Shown: piece after piece, positions 50,001 through 62,264 of the stretch
Layout of the letters: every line of letters starts with the position of its first letter
Position numbering within the stretch: position 1 is the first letter of the stretch
Origin: Ignelater luminosus
Taxonomy: Eukaryota > Arthropoda > Insecta > Coleoptera > Elateridae
Assembly (NCBI GenBank): GCA_011009095.1
Contig: VTPC01090689.1
Coordinates: forward strand, 251,428 to 315,427
DNA: 64,000 bases
Reading direction: 5' to 3'
Program-made: the position numbers and the translations under genes
Notes under the pieces: model-generated
The model's input: only the letters and a program-made list of their open reading frames with translations
What the model was told of the DNA's origin: nothing
Databases searched by the model: none

Positions 50001-51751
50001 GTTGTACTGTTAGCAATTAGTACATAAATTGCCAAACATAAAAACTATAGGCGTTTTACATATTTTATAAAAAAAAGATAGACTTTAGCCTATTTTTTTC
50101 ATTTGAAAATGAAAGTGTCAAACTATTTTAAGGACTAGAAAAATTGAAAAATTCTGTTACTTTCTTTAGAAGTCTAAACAGAAGATATCATTGATATTGC
50201 CAAAACAAAAAAATGCAATGAAAAGAATTTAAAATTTAACGGTGTCTTCCATATTTTTATATAAATTTTTACACATCTGTGAAGCAAACCATATCTGTGT
50301 TGTCAGGAACTGCCAACCGCAAAAGTTGAGAATAATAAAAATAACGAGTAATGAAAACCAAAAGTAAATAACAATCTGTGTACATATACAGACTGTCCTA
50401 ATATAGCAGGTACGCTACAGGAAGTTACTTTAAACCATACGAGCTATGAAGTTATTTACGTGAGACAAAGAACATCTGTTTCAAGAATATATTAATAGAA
50501 TAATTGTTTTATTGGAATAAATAAAGTCTACTGTTAATAAATAGTAGTCTTAAATCGAAAAGAAGACAACAGCGGAATTAAATTAGAAAATTATTACATT
50601 AGCAGCTATAAAATGCAGTTACTTATGCTAACACCCAATATGAATATGCAATTCTTTTAGGTGCACGTGTCAGGTATCATATAGTACAGTAATGACCTTG
50701 GTGATATAATTCCGATATAATTCATTGTTAGCAAAGGTATATAAAAGTAGAATAGCTTCGTTAAAACAACAATAAATTTTATGGTACCAATATACTAAAA
50801 TATGTTAGAAGAAAGTTTGTTAGTATTCTATAAAAGTTATGTTATTCATTGTAGTACAAAACGCATCCTACAATTATCAAATAACGCATCTAAAGCTAAA
50901 TGGTCTTAGTTGTAGGCAAATTACTCTTGTTACAAAGTTAGATTGTGAACCACCATCCAGTAACGCTCGATATATCGGCATTCAATCCCATTTGTAAGCA
51001 ATATGCAATACGAAAACTTTTCTTTAGAGTATCACTTCTAGGCCCTCCAGTTTCGCTCTAAAATGTTCTACTGTCTTTAAACTTCTTGGAGTAGAAACGT
51101 GTGTGGTTGCCTGCGGCCGAGGCCACCATTGTTTAGAAATTCCGATGTTTTTTGTTCTTTTTTCTGACACTCTGCATCAATCAATACTATAACGGATTAA
51201 AATCGAGCCAGCTGCTATAGGTCCTGAAAGCGAGTTTTAAATTTTTAAATTTCCTCTACGATTAACCTTTAAGAACCTTGAGTACTACTCATAAATACTT
51301 AAACTACTTCACGTATTTCAAAACCGGTGTAGGATCCTTTTTATAGATTAAATAATATATGTCACCCTTTACAGCAAAAAACGGATCGTGTCTCTTTATA
51401 CTTATACTAGGTCAAATAATTTATCAAAGTTTCCAAGCAATCATTAATCAGAAATTGTTTTCAAATGTACGTAAGAAATAAAGACTTAAGTCAGAAATAA
51501 GCTTCTGATAACTGTTATCTGATGCCTAGAGGCGACGTTTGGGAGCTTAGTCAACTTCAAAGAATTACTTACATGTTTTTTTATAAGATTCTTTACAACC
51601 ACCTTTAGTTTTAAAACTTTTAAATCTTTGTATTCGTGTTAACAACAATAATACTCTTAAGGCATGAGTCTACATATCGTTAGATTGAAACAAAGTAAGT
51701 TAGTTACAAACTTTAATGTTGGAAAGAGTGGGTTGATTCAACAGCGATTAG
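47032..51751. other. AT-rich DNA, nothing supportable
   Basis: Frames at 48446-49948 are low complexity and overlap on both strands. TATATAAAAG at 50738-50747 is a good TATA box match, but only a tiny frame follows. Confidence 0.4.
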
Positions 51752-51916
51752 TTCGCGGGTGTACTCGCGGCGGTGAAGGCAAAACATGGAGACATGGAGT
51801 TAGTAACGATGGAGCAGCAGCGAGTAAAGATATTGGAGGTGGTAGTTTTCGTCTCACAGTTAGTTTCTATGGTAGGAACTGAGATTTCGCAAAAGGGGAT
51901 AATTGAGAAGCAATAA
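51752..51916 (+). CDS. Unrecognised coding-like frame in a CpG-richer patch
   Basis: Open between TAG 51749-51751 and TAA 51914-51916: 54 codons. From the first Met, 40 residues starting MELVTMEQQRVKILEVVVFV. A CG-rich stretch (GTTCGCGGGTGTACTCGCGG) sits at its 5' end. Protein-like, with a possible hydrophobic segment, but no family recognised. Could be a first exon or a transposon piece. Confidence 0.2.
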   Translation, partial: FAGVLAAVKAKHGDMELVTMEQQRVKILEVVVFVSQLVSMVGTEISQKGIIEKQ

Positions 51917-53899
51917 GATTTGGTTTTCTAAAAGAACACAACCAATTATATCAGCTAAAAAACAGAGAGTTGCTTTACATTTGGTTTTGATAAAATTAGT
52001 ATTTTCAGAGCTTCCTTCTTGAAATATCTTCAATATTCTACTAGAGATCAATTCATTTGGCAGACAGATTATCCAGCAGAAGAGGTATTTCAAATTCTGG
52101 TCTTTTTTGCATAGTTAGTGAGGCACAAGTCATTTTGTTTTTTTGATTTCTAAGTTTATAGACCTTTCTTCAAAATTGATATAAAGATGGATTTAGAAAG
52201 ATTTTCAGGTAAGTTGTCTGATTTATTATATTAAGTTAGTTAAGCAAAAAAACAAGTTTCAGCAAGATTTTCTAAAATGTTCTAATCATCTTCAAATATA
52301 CTTTGCGTGTGTCCTAGTGCTTCCATTTTTTTCTAACAATAACTTCATTCTTCCATCTGCCTTGATATTTTTTGTAATTCACGTTATAAAACCATTTTTG
52401 TGTATGTATAAGTTCTGATAAATTATATCTTGCGTTATCTATCACTTTTGCGTAATGTATTTTGTTGTTCTCTTCTGGTTAGTTGACATCTTTAATATAA
52501 GTTTCTCCATTTTTGTTTTCAGGTGTGTAATTGATCGCCTAGTAATAATTTAGAAATCTTATCATGATAATTACACGTTCTAAAAAGCTTTTACAAGCCA
52601 GTGACAAAAAGGATAATAAATAGCTTGATATTGCCCTCCCGCAATAAAAAATATCAGTTGCTACTGTGATAATTTAAATTTATTATTATAATCAAGACTG
52701 TTATCCAAAAAACAATTATTTATGTCAGTGGTGATGGTTAATAATTCCACAACCAGCAAATGGTGGCAATTATTTTGATCACGATTCTACAGTGTGATTT
52801 CAAGAGGAAATGAACAAAATGCAACTAATTAATGATACCCCATTAAACAGTAGAATTTTATAGATTGTAGGTTCTGGATTATGTCAAATAGATAATAAAT
52901 TAACGCGAAAAAACTTTTCTCGTTGGCTTATTTTGTTTTTTATCAGGATCTACGTTCAATTGAGTTTCCTTAAATTTCAAATTTATGTAATTAAATTCAA
53001 TGAATCTACAATTTTTAATTCTATATACCTACATTTAATTTATTGACGATTCCAACAAATCCATTTATTGTCATATTATGTGAATCACAACCAAGTTTTA
53101 GGAAATACTGTTACAACGAAAAATATCACGTTATTATTACTTATTACTTCATGTCGAAATAGAATTATATAAATAAATATAAAAATATTTGCACATTAAA
53201 TGATTTTTTCTAATACATATATCGCTACGTTGTGAAATTGTGACGTTTATTTACTCGTAATAACAAAATTGGTGCAAATATTATCTCACAGTTAGTCGTT
53301 TTATGGCCTACATGTACACGCGCTGGTAGCTGACGTCATGTCAGAAGCAAATAATGAGGTGCACAGCTACCATATACTAATGAATAATGTAAAACTAATT
53401 TTGAAAAACTAAACAACAATTTCTTATTAAAAATTTATAAGAAAGTAAAGCTTCCCTTGTTTTTACGAAATACCCGTCATTTCCTATTTCTCAAGAAGCT
53501 TTGATGTTTATCAAAAATGAAAGAAAATAAATGATCTTATCAGTTTTATAGAAACTTGGCACTTTTTAAATGAATTTAAAAATCAACACTACCTTTTCTG
53601 TTGCAATTTGTTAAGAAAACATACAAGCCATAAATTATAATTAAAAGTTGGAATCTTGAGTTATGTTATCAAACAAGGTAAATTTTAAATATCGTTCTCT
53701 TCATCGGTATAAACTTGCACTTGTGCACAGTCATTACGTAATTTGATTTATATAAAAGAAAAATGAATTATTAATTGCAAGAAATGCAATAAAAATTCTA
53801 GGAATATCACGATAGTTAGAAGGTCATTTCCTTGATATTGAATATCAATAATTAAATTTGGCTATCATTTAATTGGAGATAAAATATATTACATGGAAA
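51917..53899. other. AT-rich DNA with one mini-exon-like site
   Basis: At 52187-52208 on the plus strand, ATG plus six codons and one base run into CAG/GTAAGT (see findings). Otherwise nothing recognised. Confidence 0.35.
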
Positions 53900-54307
53900 G
53901 TATCTTTAAACTTTACACCCTAACATCTGGTTATCAGCTGAAGTCCGGATGACGAAGGGGGTGTGTCGTATGCGTTTAATATTTAAGCATTAGGTATAGC
54001 TACCGCTTTGTAGTTCACCCCTATCCCTGTGTACCCAAAATACGTAACCAACATTAATGTGTTAGGAATGCGTGCGTAAAATTTCGATAGGTGTTTCCGA
54101 GTTATTTCGAATTAAGGCTTATTTAATAAGTCTTATCGCTGACAGATACGTACGTATAAAAAAAGTGACTTAAAGTTAACGCATGGCTTGACACATTACA
54201 AACTTGCGGTTTTTTCGAAACTCTTTGCAGGGGAGCATTCGCTTTTTCAGAGTTTAATCGGAGTAAAGAATAAAAGGGTGTTTGTGTGTAAAATTAAACT
54301 TTGGTAG

Positions 54308-54457
54308 TCGGATGGTATCGATTTAAAGCAGTTTGCCACACGCATGCCCCGGTTATGTCAAAGCCAAATTAGTATTGCTGAACGGAACCGGCCAATGCCC
54401 TTCGTAGCGGAAAACGCTACCGGAAGTACTTACTTTACAACAATTTGCCTATTCTAG
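54308..54457 (+). CDS. Unrecognised 49-codon coding-like frame
   Basis: Open after a TAG to the stop TAG 54455-54457. The ATG at 54344 gives 37 residues, including MPRLCQSQISIAERNRPM and VAENATGSTY. Composition and codon variety are unlike the AT-rich background. No family recognised. Confidence 0.22.
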   Translation, partial: SDGIDLKQFATRMPRLCQSQISIAERNRPMPFVAENATGSTYFTTICLF

Positions 54458-54759
54458 TTTATGAAAGGATGCGCACGTTAAAAGAGTTGATAGCGCGACG
54501 AACGTGCTGCTATAGAGTTTGTTGCCCTAGTTGCATCGATTATGACATCGTGTTTGAAGTGTTTTTGTAACATATATTTTGTTTATAGAACATGTGTTAA
54601 TGCAACTTTGCAAAAGTTACTTAAGAATTCTAAATGTGTAAAAAAAATACTGAAACTATCTTTGAAAGTTTTGCGCAATAAAAATTTATTAACAAATTAG
54701 TTCTAGATGCATAAAAAGTTGACCAAATTAACCACTTGATTTGAATACAAAAATAACTT

Positions 54760-54918
54760 TCACTTCTTGAAGATAATCTGATTCGCACCTTTGGTCACTT
54801 CATTGTAGACGGGCAACCCCCAGTTTGCTGATGTGTCTGGTGTGGCACTGGTATCCACCATGGGGGATGCACCATAAGCTCGAAACATCGCGCATACAAT
54901 GCACGCACAACCGAGCAT
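54760..54918 (-). CDS. Candidate 52-residue ORF or 5' exon
   Basis: ATG at 54918 to TGA 54762-54760. Residues start MLGCACIVCAMFRAYG, then a Thr/Ser/Asp-rich stretch with MVDTSATPDTS and NWGLPVYNEV. An AAAG/GTGCGA donor-like site after 54789 would end the frame in phase 1, the same phase needed by the proposed CPEB exons downstream on this strand, so it could be an alternative 5' exon. The donor is weak and the ATG context poor. It could equally be an independent short ORF with a hydrophobic start, or part of an old element. Confidence 0.22.
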   Translation of the reverse strand: MLGCACIVCAMFRAYGASPMVDTSATPDTSANWGLPVYNEVTKGANQIIFKK

Positions 54919-55120
54919 TCACTAACACTGCGCAAAAGTTACTGATTAACATGGTGATTGCCGCAAAGCCTACAGCGCGCCGGAGACCTCGTGGTGTTCC
55001 CCGCACGATGCGGTGATACGCCAGTTGCTGCGCGTGTCAACATAAACAACCAGCATTGCACCGTTTGAAATACTTTCACTGTTACCCTGCAGCACCAGAA
55101 GGGTTTCCAAGTTACTGCAG

Positions 55121-57820
55121 TTCTTAAAAATAGAACATCAATGAGGATTACGGTTTCACGAAAAAAGGCCCTTTGTATCAAATGGCAATAGGGTTAAAAA
55201 ATATTTATAAAAATTAATAATTCTTCCAGCGTAATTCATGAAATTCCCTTTACGGTTTACTCTTTTTGATATAAAAGTCGTTAAGCATAATTTTCAAAAT
55301 AGTGCAGTTTACACTGTCATTCTAGTACACGTAAATTTTAAATGGATACATGAGCTAAATAATTTAGTATTTTTACAGCTTTATAGGGCGTAAAGACAGA
55401 TTTCCACGACAAGCATGATGTAGTAAATACTTTAATGGTTTAACGGTCAATAAATGAAGATATACATAATAAAATTTACTCTTTGATAATACATATTGTC
55501 ATGATCATGAATATTACAATATTGTGCGTGCATCCAAGGCATACCGACAGGTCATAACAACCATAAAATTACCAGTTCCTTCATAAATAATGAAACCAAA
55601 AAAAATTCTAGTTTTCTAATAAAATTTAATTCAAATTTTATCGAATTTATTGTTCATACTTCATCTGCATTACATCTTCCCCTCTTTCCACGCACAAGAC
55701 ATTTTTTACTTTTTATTTGTTCTTAAACAACTCGGCTGCAATTTTAAATATATAGATCTCACTTTGATAAATTTTCTTCTACTCTTCTCCAATACCAATG
55801 GGGTTTAAATTGTTAAAATGTGGGACAAAAAAGATCAAAGGAAGCGGTAAAAGGTGTTGTTTTTTTATCTAACAAAACGATCCTGTCATTCAAGAATTAA
55901 TGAAACTGTAGAAGAGATATTAAAATCTTAATACTGAAATAATAATTAAGGAAAATCTATACCCTTCTTTGACAATATCGACACTCCTCCCCCTCTTTAA
56001 TAATTATCCGTATTTTCATACGAGAACGCCTTTTCTTGGTAAATTCATAACCTTACTTTATTTCTGAATAGAATATCAGAATCGCCAAGAAAAAAGAAAT
56101 GTTTTTATAAAGGGTCGTTTTATAACTGCTAAAACACGATTAAGTGAAAAGTATTTTTCAACTTCTAAACTGTAACCATAAAAAAATTTCTGCTTTGAAT
56201 GACCTTTAATGAAATTAAACTCCAAATCAATAACAGTTACGTTGTTAATAACGGTTTAATGTTGGATACCAAGTATATCACAGATAAAACAATGGAGTGA
56301 CGTAACGCAATTATTTATCTTAACAGGTAGAAAAAGCGAACAGTGGGTTTGTTTATCTTTTACAGATTAGAATTATTTGTAGAAAAGATAAAAAACAGTT
56401 TGAAAGTGATCGATATTAAAACTACCTCTTCTGTAGTATGTACAATGGTTTATCAACGGATAAAAATGTCAATAATCTTAAGGTGTATTCTTATATCTTA
56501 ACAATATCCAGGTTGGGATCTTATTGTAACCATAACGAAATTCAAAATTTACATATATGCTGTGTAGTATACTACACTTGCTGCTATATAAAAAGATCGT
56601 CAATATCGCTGTCGTTTGTTGATGAACTTTTGGTATTTCAGATTTGCGTCACAATCCTATAAGGATCTGCCACAGCAAATTAAAATGCGGATTCATTAAA
56701 TTTCACCAGAGCCAAAAGATTTCTATCTCTTTGAATGTGATAAAGATGAGTTTGAAAATTGTTTAAAACTGTTAGATAGCTGTGTTAATTACTTTTCTCT
56801 AAAGGGATGTAAAACGGCAAAAACTGTTGAATAAACTGATGAAAGTGTCTGTATTAAATTGGAAATTGTTTAAGTTTGTCTTTGGCACCTGCAATAACAT
56901 TAGACTTAAGCTAGAATTTGACTTTATACATCCTTACATTTAGATAAAAACGTGACAGCGAGCATATTATAAACTATTGTCAAAAAGGATACGTTTCCAC
57001 GGCTACTGCCTTGGTAATTATATCCTAAAAGAGTCTTAGGAAACATAAGCTCACTACTGATTTTAGTTTTAGTTAGTACGAGTTAGTTTAGAATCCATGT
57101 TCATCGGATGTTAAACCGGGGGATGATTGCTTCAGGACTCAGCGTCATTTACAGAATTTTTAGAGTGTGATTTTAAGTATTCTATCAAAGACAAACAAAC
57201 AGTCAGTATTTCCAAATCTCAGCGCCGCTAGTCAATTGCTTAAGACTTTCTCAGTCGTAAAACGCAGCAATTGAAAGAAAAATCAACGAAATAAAAAAAT
57301 TTCAAAATGGATCCCACTCAATCCTTTTGGGTTTTGGCTCTTTATGAAAATATCTGAAATTTAGCACGTTATAGTTCCTGTTATAGTTAGTTTGTAACTT
57401 TCTAATTTTATTAATGTTCTGAATAATTCTTTTTGTGTCTATGTGTGTGGGGTAGGAAGAGGTATGCTACTATATTTAACAGTTTAGCTGTAGCTCAGGA
57501 ATGGGATGTCGAATCGAGATGGGACTTTGAGTGTTGGCCAACCATTATGGATCATTTTCTGTTTTTTGTTTATATCTCAGATAGTGGAACTTTGGTTGTT
57601 GGAGGTATTGAGATAAGGATTATGGGCTATTGCATGCAAAACTTGCCAATGTCGACTTTAACAAGAAAACATGATTTGCTTATACCCATACAGGTTGGCA
57701 GCTTTTCTGAAGGAAACTATTGCATACTGATCATAATTTAACTTTCTTGTTAGTTTTTTCAAGACTTTCGTGATAGTATCATAATTTTAGTGCATACCAA
57801 GATGTCAGAAAAAGAAATCT
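55121..57820. other. AT-rich DNA and an unidentified 102-codon frame
   Basis: The plus frame 57433-57741 (MCLCVWGRKR at the start, later SRWDFECWPTIMDH) is the longest here, but I recognise nothing in it; it may belong to the neighbouring retroelement debris. The rest is AT-rich and empty. Confidence 0.3.
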
Positions 57821-58010
57821 TAGAAGGACAGTAACTCCACGTTCAATCATCTTTTGTTGCTTCTATAGCGTATTTCATTTTTTCAATGTGTGGTATTTAG
57901 TCTACCTTCTTTTCTCCTGCCACTTGCTTCGTTTTCCAATCTTCTTTCCAGATTCTTCCCTGTGGTATTTTCATCACATAAGCTATCTACCTAAATTTGT
58001 ATGATTTCAC
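57821..58010 (-). mobile_element. Non-LTR retrotransposon relic, C-terminal piece
   Basis: The minus frames read YVMKIPQGRIWKEDWKTKQV, then EKKVD and a W-ending tail. This parallels the GHVMRMP.GRIPK...W.P.G.R.RGRP end of many insect endonuclease-reverse transcriptases. Interrupted by stops. Neighbouring minus-strand frames up to about 59 kb may be from the same element. Confidence 0.4.
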
Positions 58011-58442
58011 AATTCCTATTGTCATACAGGTTGATTTTGCTTCTTTGCTGTATCTTTCTAATTTTCCCCCATCACAGATTCCTGAACAGTTTTTCTCCAA
58101 CTATGATTTAAAGGCAATAGTTTAGTCTATAGCGAAGTTAGCTTAATGCGTGTAAACGCTTATGCACGTTGATGTCTCATTCATCTTTTCATCGTCTTTT
58201 CACACATCTGGACCATTGCATATATCTGGTTTTTACTTCGTCACATCGTTTGCAGAAATCTGATAATGGGCTTGTCTATGCCGAAACATACCATTTTGCC
58301 TATGTTGATCTTTTAATAACTTTTTCTAGAATAATATCGAATAATATGCCCCCAATGCCTTTTTTCCAAGTCACGGCTTAACCATTTTTTCAGTTTTAGT
58401 TATGATCCTCTTTGTTAGTTTTATCTTCAGTTTCTCTAATTT

Positions 58443-58566
58443 GATCTTTTCGTTAAATTGGGCATCAATAGGAATAAATCAAGCAGAAGCTGAAATGCTA
58501 ACTCCTGAGCTTAAAATCGTCTCCGAGCGCAACTTAAGATGGTTTTCAATCTCTGTTTCAAAATTA
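58443..58566 (+). repeat. 124-bp direct repeat, copy 1
   Basis: Matches 59388-59511 at 122 of 124 positions, in the same orientation, 945 bp apart. Does not start with TG or end with CA. Confidence 0.9.
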
Positions 58567-59387
58567 TATAAGGAAGGTTTTTTAATACTGTCTTGGTCTA
58601 CTCAAAGTTCATAAACAGCAACGAATACCTTTTAAATTTGTTTTTGCTACCTGGCTACTACGTCCAAACTTTTGTAAGCTACAACAGCAAAAGCTACGAA
58701 CTATGTTTCTATTTTCTAACTCGACATTTAGGGCTACTCATTTATGGTTTAGGCTATTATTTTTCTGTTTTTTCCCAAGCTTGACATTTCTTGTTTCTGT
58801 ATTTCTTCGTTTCTTTATATCTCCTCTTGTTAATTATCATTTGTGAATCTTAGAAAACCTTCTCTTGCAACTATTGTATTGTTTGGTTTTGCATACACAT
58901 CAAGATCTCTATCTCTGTCTATTGCATTTTTTAGCGTTTCCATCACCAATTCATATCTTTTGCTTTGGTTTTATCTTCTTGCGCAAATCTCAACTTTTAT
59001 CTGTTTTATCTATTTTTTGTTCAAAATCATCTTGGTTCTTACTCAAAATGGTCTGCTTTTAGAAATTTTCATGCTTTTAATTGATTTTTGTTCCTTTTGT
59101 CCCAATTGTCATCACTGTCGATAACTTCCAGAAATATCACGAGCTTTTTGGGAAAAAACATTTGATAACTAAAGGAGTTTTTTAGTTAAGAGTTCAAAAT
59201 CCTTTAAATTTCCTTTTGATGTTTTTTGATGACTACACGCCTAATAGCTACTTTCGTCGGGGACAACAGAAACGAGACGTAAAACTAGAACGAACCATCA
59301 ACCATTTTATGTATATGCACACAGAGTACTTTTTAAAGAAATTAGAAATTTCTAATTGAGTCAGAAGTTAATTGAGAAGAGAAATTC

Positions 59388-59511
59388 GATCTTTTCGTTA
59401 AATTGGGCATCAAAAGGAATAAATCAAGTAGAAGCTGAAATGCTAACTCCTGAGCTTAAAATCGTCTCCGAGCGCAACTTAAGATGGTTTTCAATCTCTG
59501 TTTCAAAATTA
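59388..59511 (+). repeat. 124-bp direct repeat, copy 2
   Basis: Second copy of 58443-58566; the two differences are single substitutions. Sequence outside the repeat is unrelated. Confidence 0.9.
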
Positions 59512-59942
59512 GTCTTTCTGTACTAAATAAGTAATGATTTCACCAACATTTCATGTTGTTTAATATTGGAATCTGGGCTCAATGGAAACGGAATAATACT
59601 TTTGAACTATGAATACGAATTGACAGCTCATAGGAATATTCCCCGCCTAGACAGCTCTATTCTTCTGTTAGATTTGGCTTTATGATAGAATTTCAAACAT
59701 CATTAGATTTTTATTAGAGATAATTTGGAAAATTAGTGAGTGATTATGGAAAAAACCAGAACTTCCTACAAATCGTTCATCAGTCGTTTTCGTTACAGTT
59801 TGACCGGAAAACATTGAACCATTCAGTGTCCTATTTAAATGTCACGCCAGCGTTACTATGTTCAAGTTGCTTTCTTACATTCCATCAGTTCGTATGTGTA
59901 ATATTGAAAATAAATGTTGTAGAAAATATTCGCTGCTGAACA

Positions 59943-60064
59943 CGATTTGAACTTCTACCGACTGAACTATCAGTACATCCATGTTCTATGTCTGATAACT
60001 AGACATAATATATATGGAAAATACTCGCTCTTGAATATGCATGACCTGATAGCTCAGTCAGTAG
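59943..60064. repeat. Inverted pair of tRNA-like (SINE-like) promoter boxes
   Basis: On the minus strand, TGATAGTTCAGTCGGTAG followed closely by GTTCAAATC resembles a pol III A box and B box with most of the tRNA body missing. On the plus strand, TGATAGCTCAGTCAGTAG at 60048-60064 is an A-box match in opposite orientation. Between them is a small palindrome, TATGTCT/AGACATA (59987-60007). No functional tRNA can be folded from either side. Likely remnants of tRNA-derived SINEs. Confidence 0.45.
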
Positions 60065-62264
60065 ATACATTTCCAGAAAGATTTAATTGCAACAGTGGAC
60101 AAAAATAGAACTGTAACATTTCCATATAATTTAAAGTAAAAAAATCCAAATCAATGTAAAACCTGTATGAACAATATGTAGGTCAAACAAAACAACTAAA
60201 GCAAAATAGAATAATTTAACATAAATGTTGTAAAATAAATTTTTTCTAAATGAAAAATGATGCTACTGGGATTCAGCATTGCCGCTATTTAACAACACAT
60301 ACATTTTAGAACATGAAGACAAATACCAAGAGTAAATAGAATAAATTTTAGAAAAGATATACTAGATGAATATTATTTTTCTTAAATTACTAGAACAAAA
60401 ATAATAGAAATTTATAACAAATCTCAAATTAGAAGGCCAATAAATATTAATGTATAGATCTCTATTATGTTATTGTTACCACTTTACCACTGACGAGGTA
60501 CTTGATAATTTAATAAGATTGCTTTAATAAAAAAAGGAAATGTTATGTAAAGTTACAAGAACGCAAAAATTGATTTTATACAAACACGTATGCATGCGTA
60601 TACGTGTGCGTGAGAAAGGACATCCAATCGATTTTATTAAAATTTTATGCAGAAGGGACTTTACAAAAATTTATAGTGAATGTAAATATTTTTGACATTA
60701 CCAAAAACTAGCTAAGGAAATGGATTCATTTTTGCAGCAATACCTGATAATAAAGACAAAACAAGATTATTTATAAAGAAATATTCGAAATTTATTAAAC
60801 CTTAAGTTAAAAAGCGTTACCGCTTTACAGCTTTTATGAGAAGAACACGAAAATGATATCCATTCTGCCAAGTATTATAGGTGATATATTCTGAAACAAA
60901 CGCTTTCTAAAACAAACTCCTAAGAAAATGACAAAAAAGACACGATAAAGCTGTTAAAAACATTTTTGAGTAGCTTCTTGTTATTTTATGCAAAAATAAA
61001 TTTACATCGAGTATATAAGAAAAATAATAATAATAAATTCAATTTTTGCCATAAATCATTTAGCCTATGGATTACGGGATGATATAGTTTAATCTCGGCT
61101 CTGACCCTGGTTTACAGAAAAATATATAGCAATCTGCAACCAGAACAGTCATATATTAAATAAGCTTTTCTGTATATAGCTCGGTCAATTTGTACCGAAG
61201 TTTAGAAAAACAAAAATACAAACAGCTACTAATTGCTATGGCGGATACAATATAAAGAATTACTATATTGGAGTAGACAATCGATGAACCAATAAAATTA
61301 ATTAAAAAAATTGGAAGTTACAGATATCGAATCTTGTTTCTAGAAAGCAATAGTGGCAAACTGTAAACAATATGTTTTGCCACTAATCAAGATAGAGTGA
61401 AAAAGAAAGTAAACATGTAATTGTTCCCTTTGCTTGATGAAGCAATAGAAATGAATTTTAAGATTATTTTTGGGCACGTATTGCACACTACAATCACATC
61501 TTCAAATTTTTTTTCTATTTTGCTAATTATCTAAAAACATTTTTGTTCAAAAACTTACGTAATATAAAGTGACTAAAGGTGTTCAAATGGTACTTTACCT
61601 GAAAACAAAAATGGAGAATTAGTTTGCTGTTATTACTGGAATTATAAAAAAGATATTTTCAACAGTTATAATGACTTAAAGTTGAGTTTTGCTTATCAGT
61701 TAGTATTATGCAATATTATTTGAAACAAAAACTCAAAAGTGAACAACGCTATAATATAATAATAGATTGCCACTGGCATATCTCAGTAGTCAAGTGTTTT
61801 AAGGTGGAAGATTTCTAAGCATGTAACGGTGATTTAACGGGTACGAGACCAGCTTACCGACCTTTTTTATCATTTCTTTTACATTTTTATTCTATTTGTA
61901 TAAAAACGAACTAAACTGAAAAATGTGGTTTGCTAAAAAGAAAATTTAACAGAATAACTGTAAATTCTATTTTATTATCATGAACTTTTCAAATCAAAAA
62001 TGGATGAATATTATAAATATTTAATAAAATTCAGATGCTTGTTTTTAATACTTGTAGCTATGTTTGGCAAAAAAGCCAACGATATTTACTGCCGTGTAAA
62101 TTTATATTTTAATAAACGAACAAATCTAGACAGAATATTCCGGAATTTTTTCGAATCTAATACATACTACATTAAATAAACACAAGCTTACTAAAGTCTC
62201 ATTGACATTAACAAAAAAATGTAAGAATGTCTTAGTTTCTTAAATACATTTTGTGTTTTTCTCA
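60065..62264. other. AT-rich DNA with a Z-prone tract
   Basis: Contains a 29-bp perfectly alternating purine-pyrimidine tract (60584-60612) and a recursive-splice-like site on the minus strand at 61598/61599. No gene seen. Confidence 0.4.

Larger units (their letters stand above)
53900..55120. promoter_or_regulatory. GC/CpG-rich island, promoter-like or old element
   Basis: Clearly richer in G, C and CpG than its flanks. Contains a hairpin around 54410-54427 (CTTCGTAGCG against CGCTACCGGAAG) and coding-like short frames on both strands (54308-54457 plus, 54760-54918 minus). A GTAAGTAC donor-like site on the minus strand follows TTGTAAA near 54433. It may be an alternative promoter with untranslated first exon for the CPEB gene, a separate gene start, or an eroded transposon. 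I cannot decide. Confidence 0.3.

Noticed and set aside
50738-50830. TATATAAAAG promoter-like site followed by small ATG frames
   Set aside because: TATA-like strings are common in this composition, and the frames (5 and 35 codons) carry no recognisable signal.
57433-57741. 102-codon plus frame as a host protein
   Set aside because: No motif recognised, next to retroelement debris, no clear splice sites.
60040-60130. Functional tRNA gene
   Set aside because: Only an A-box match; no acceptor, anticodon or T stems can be formed.
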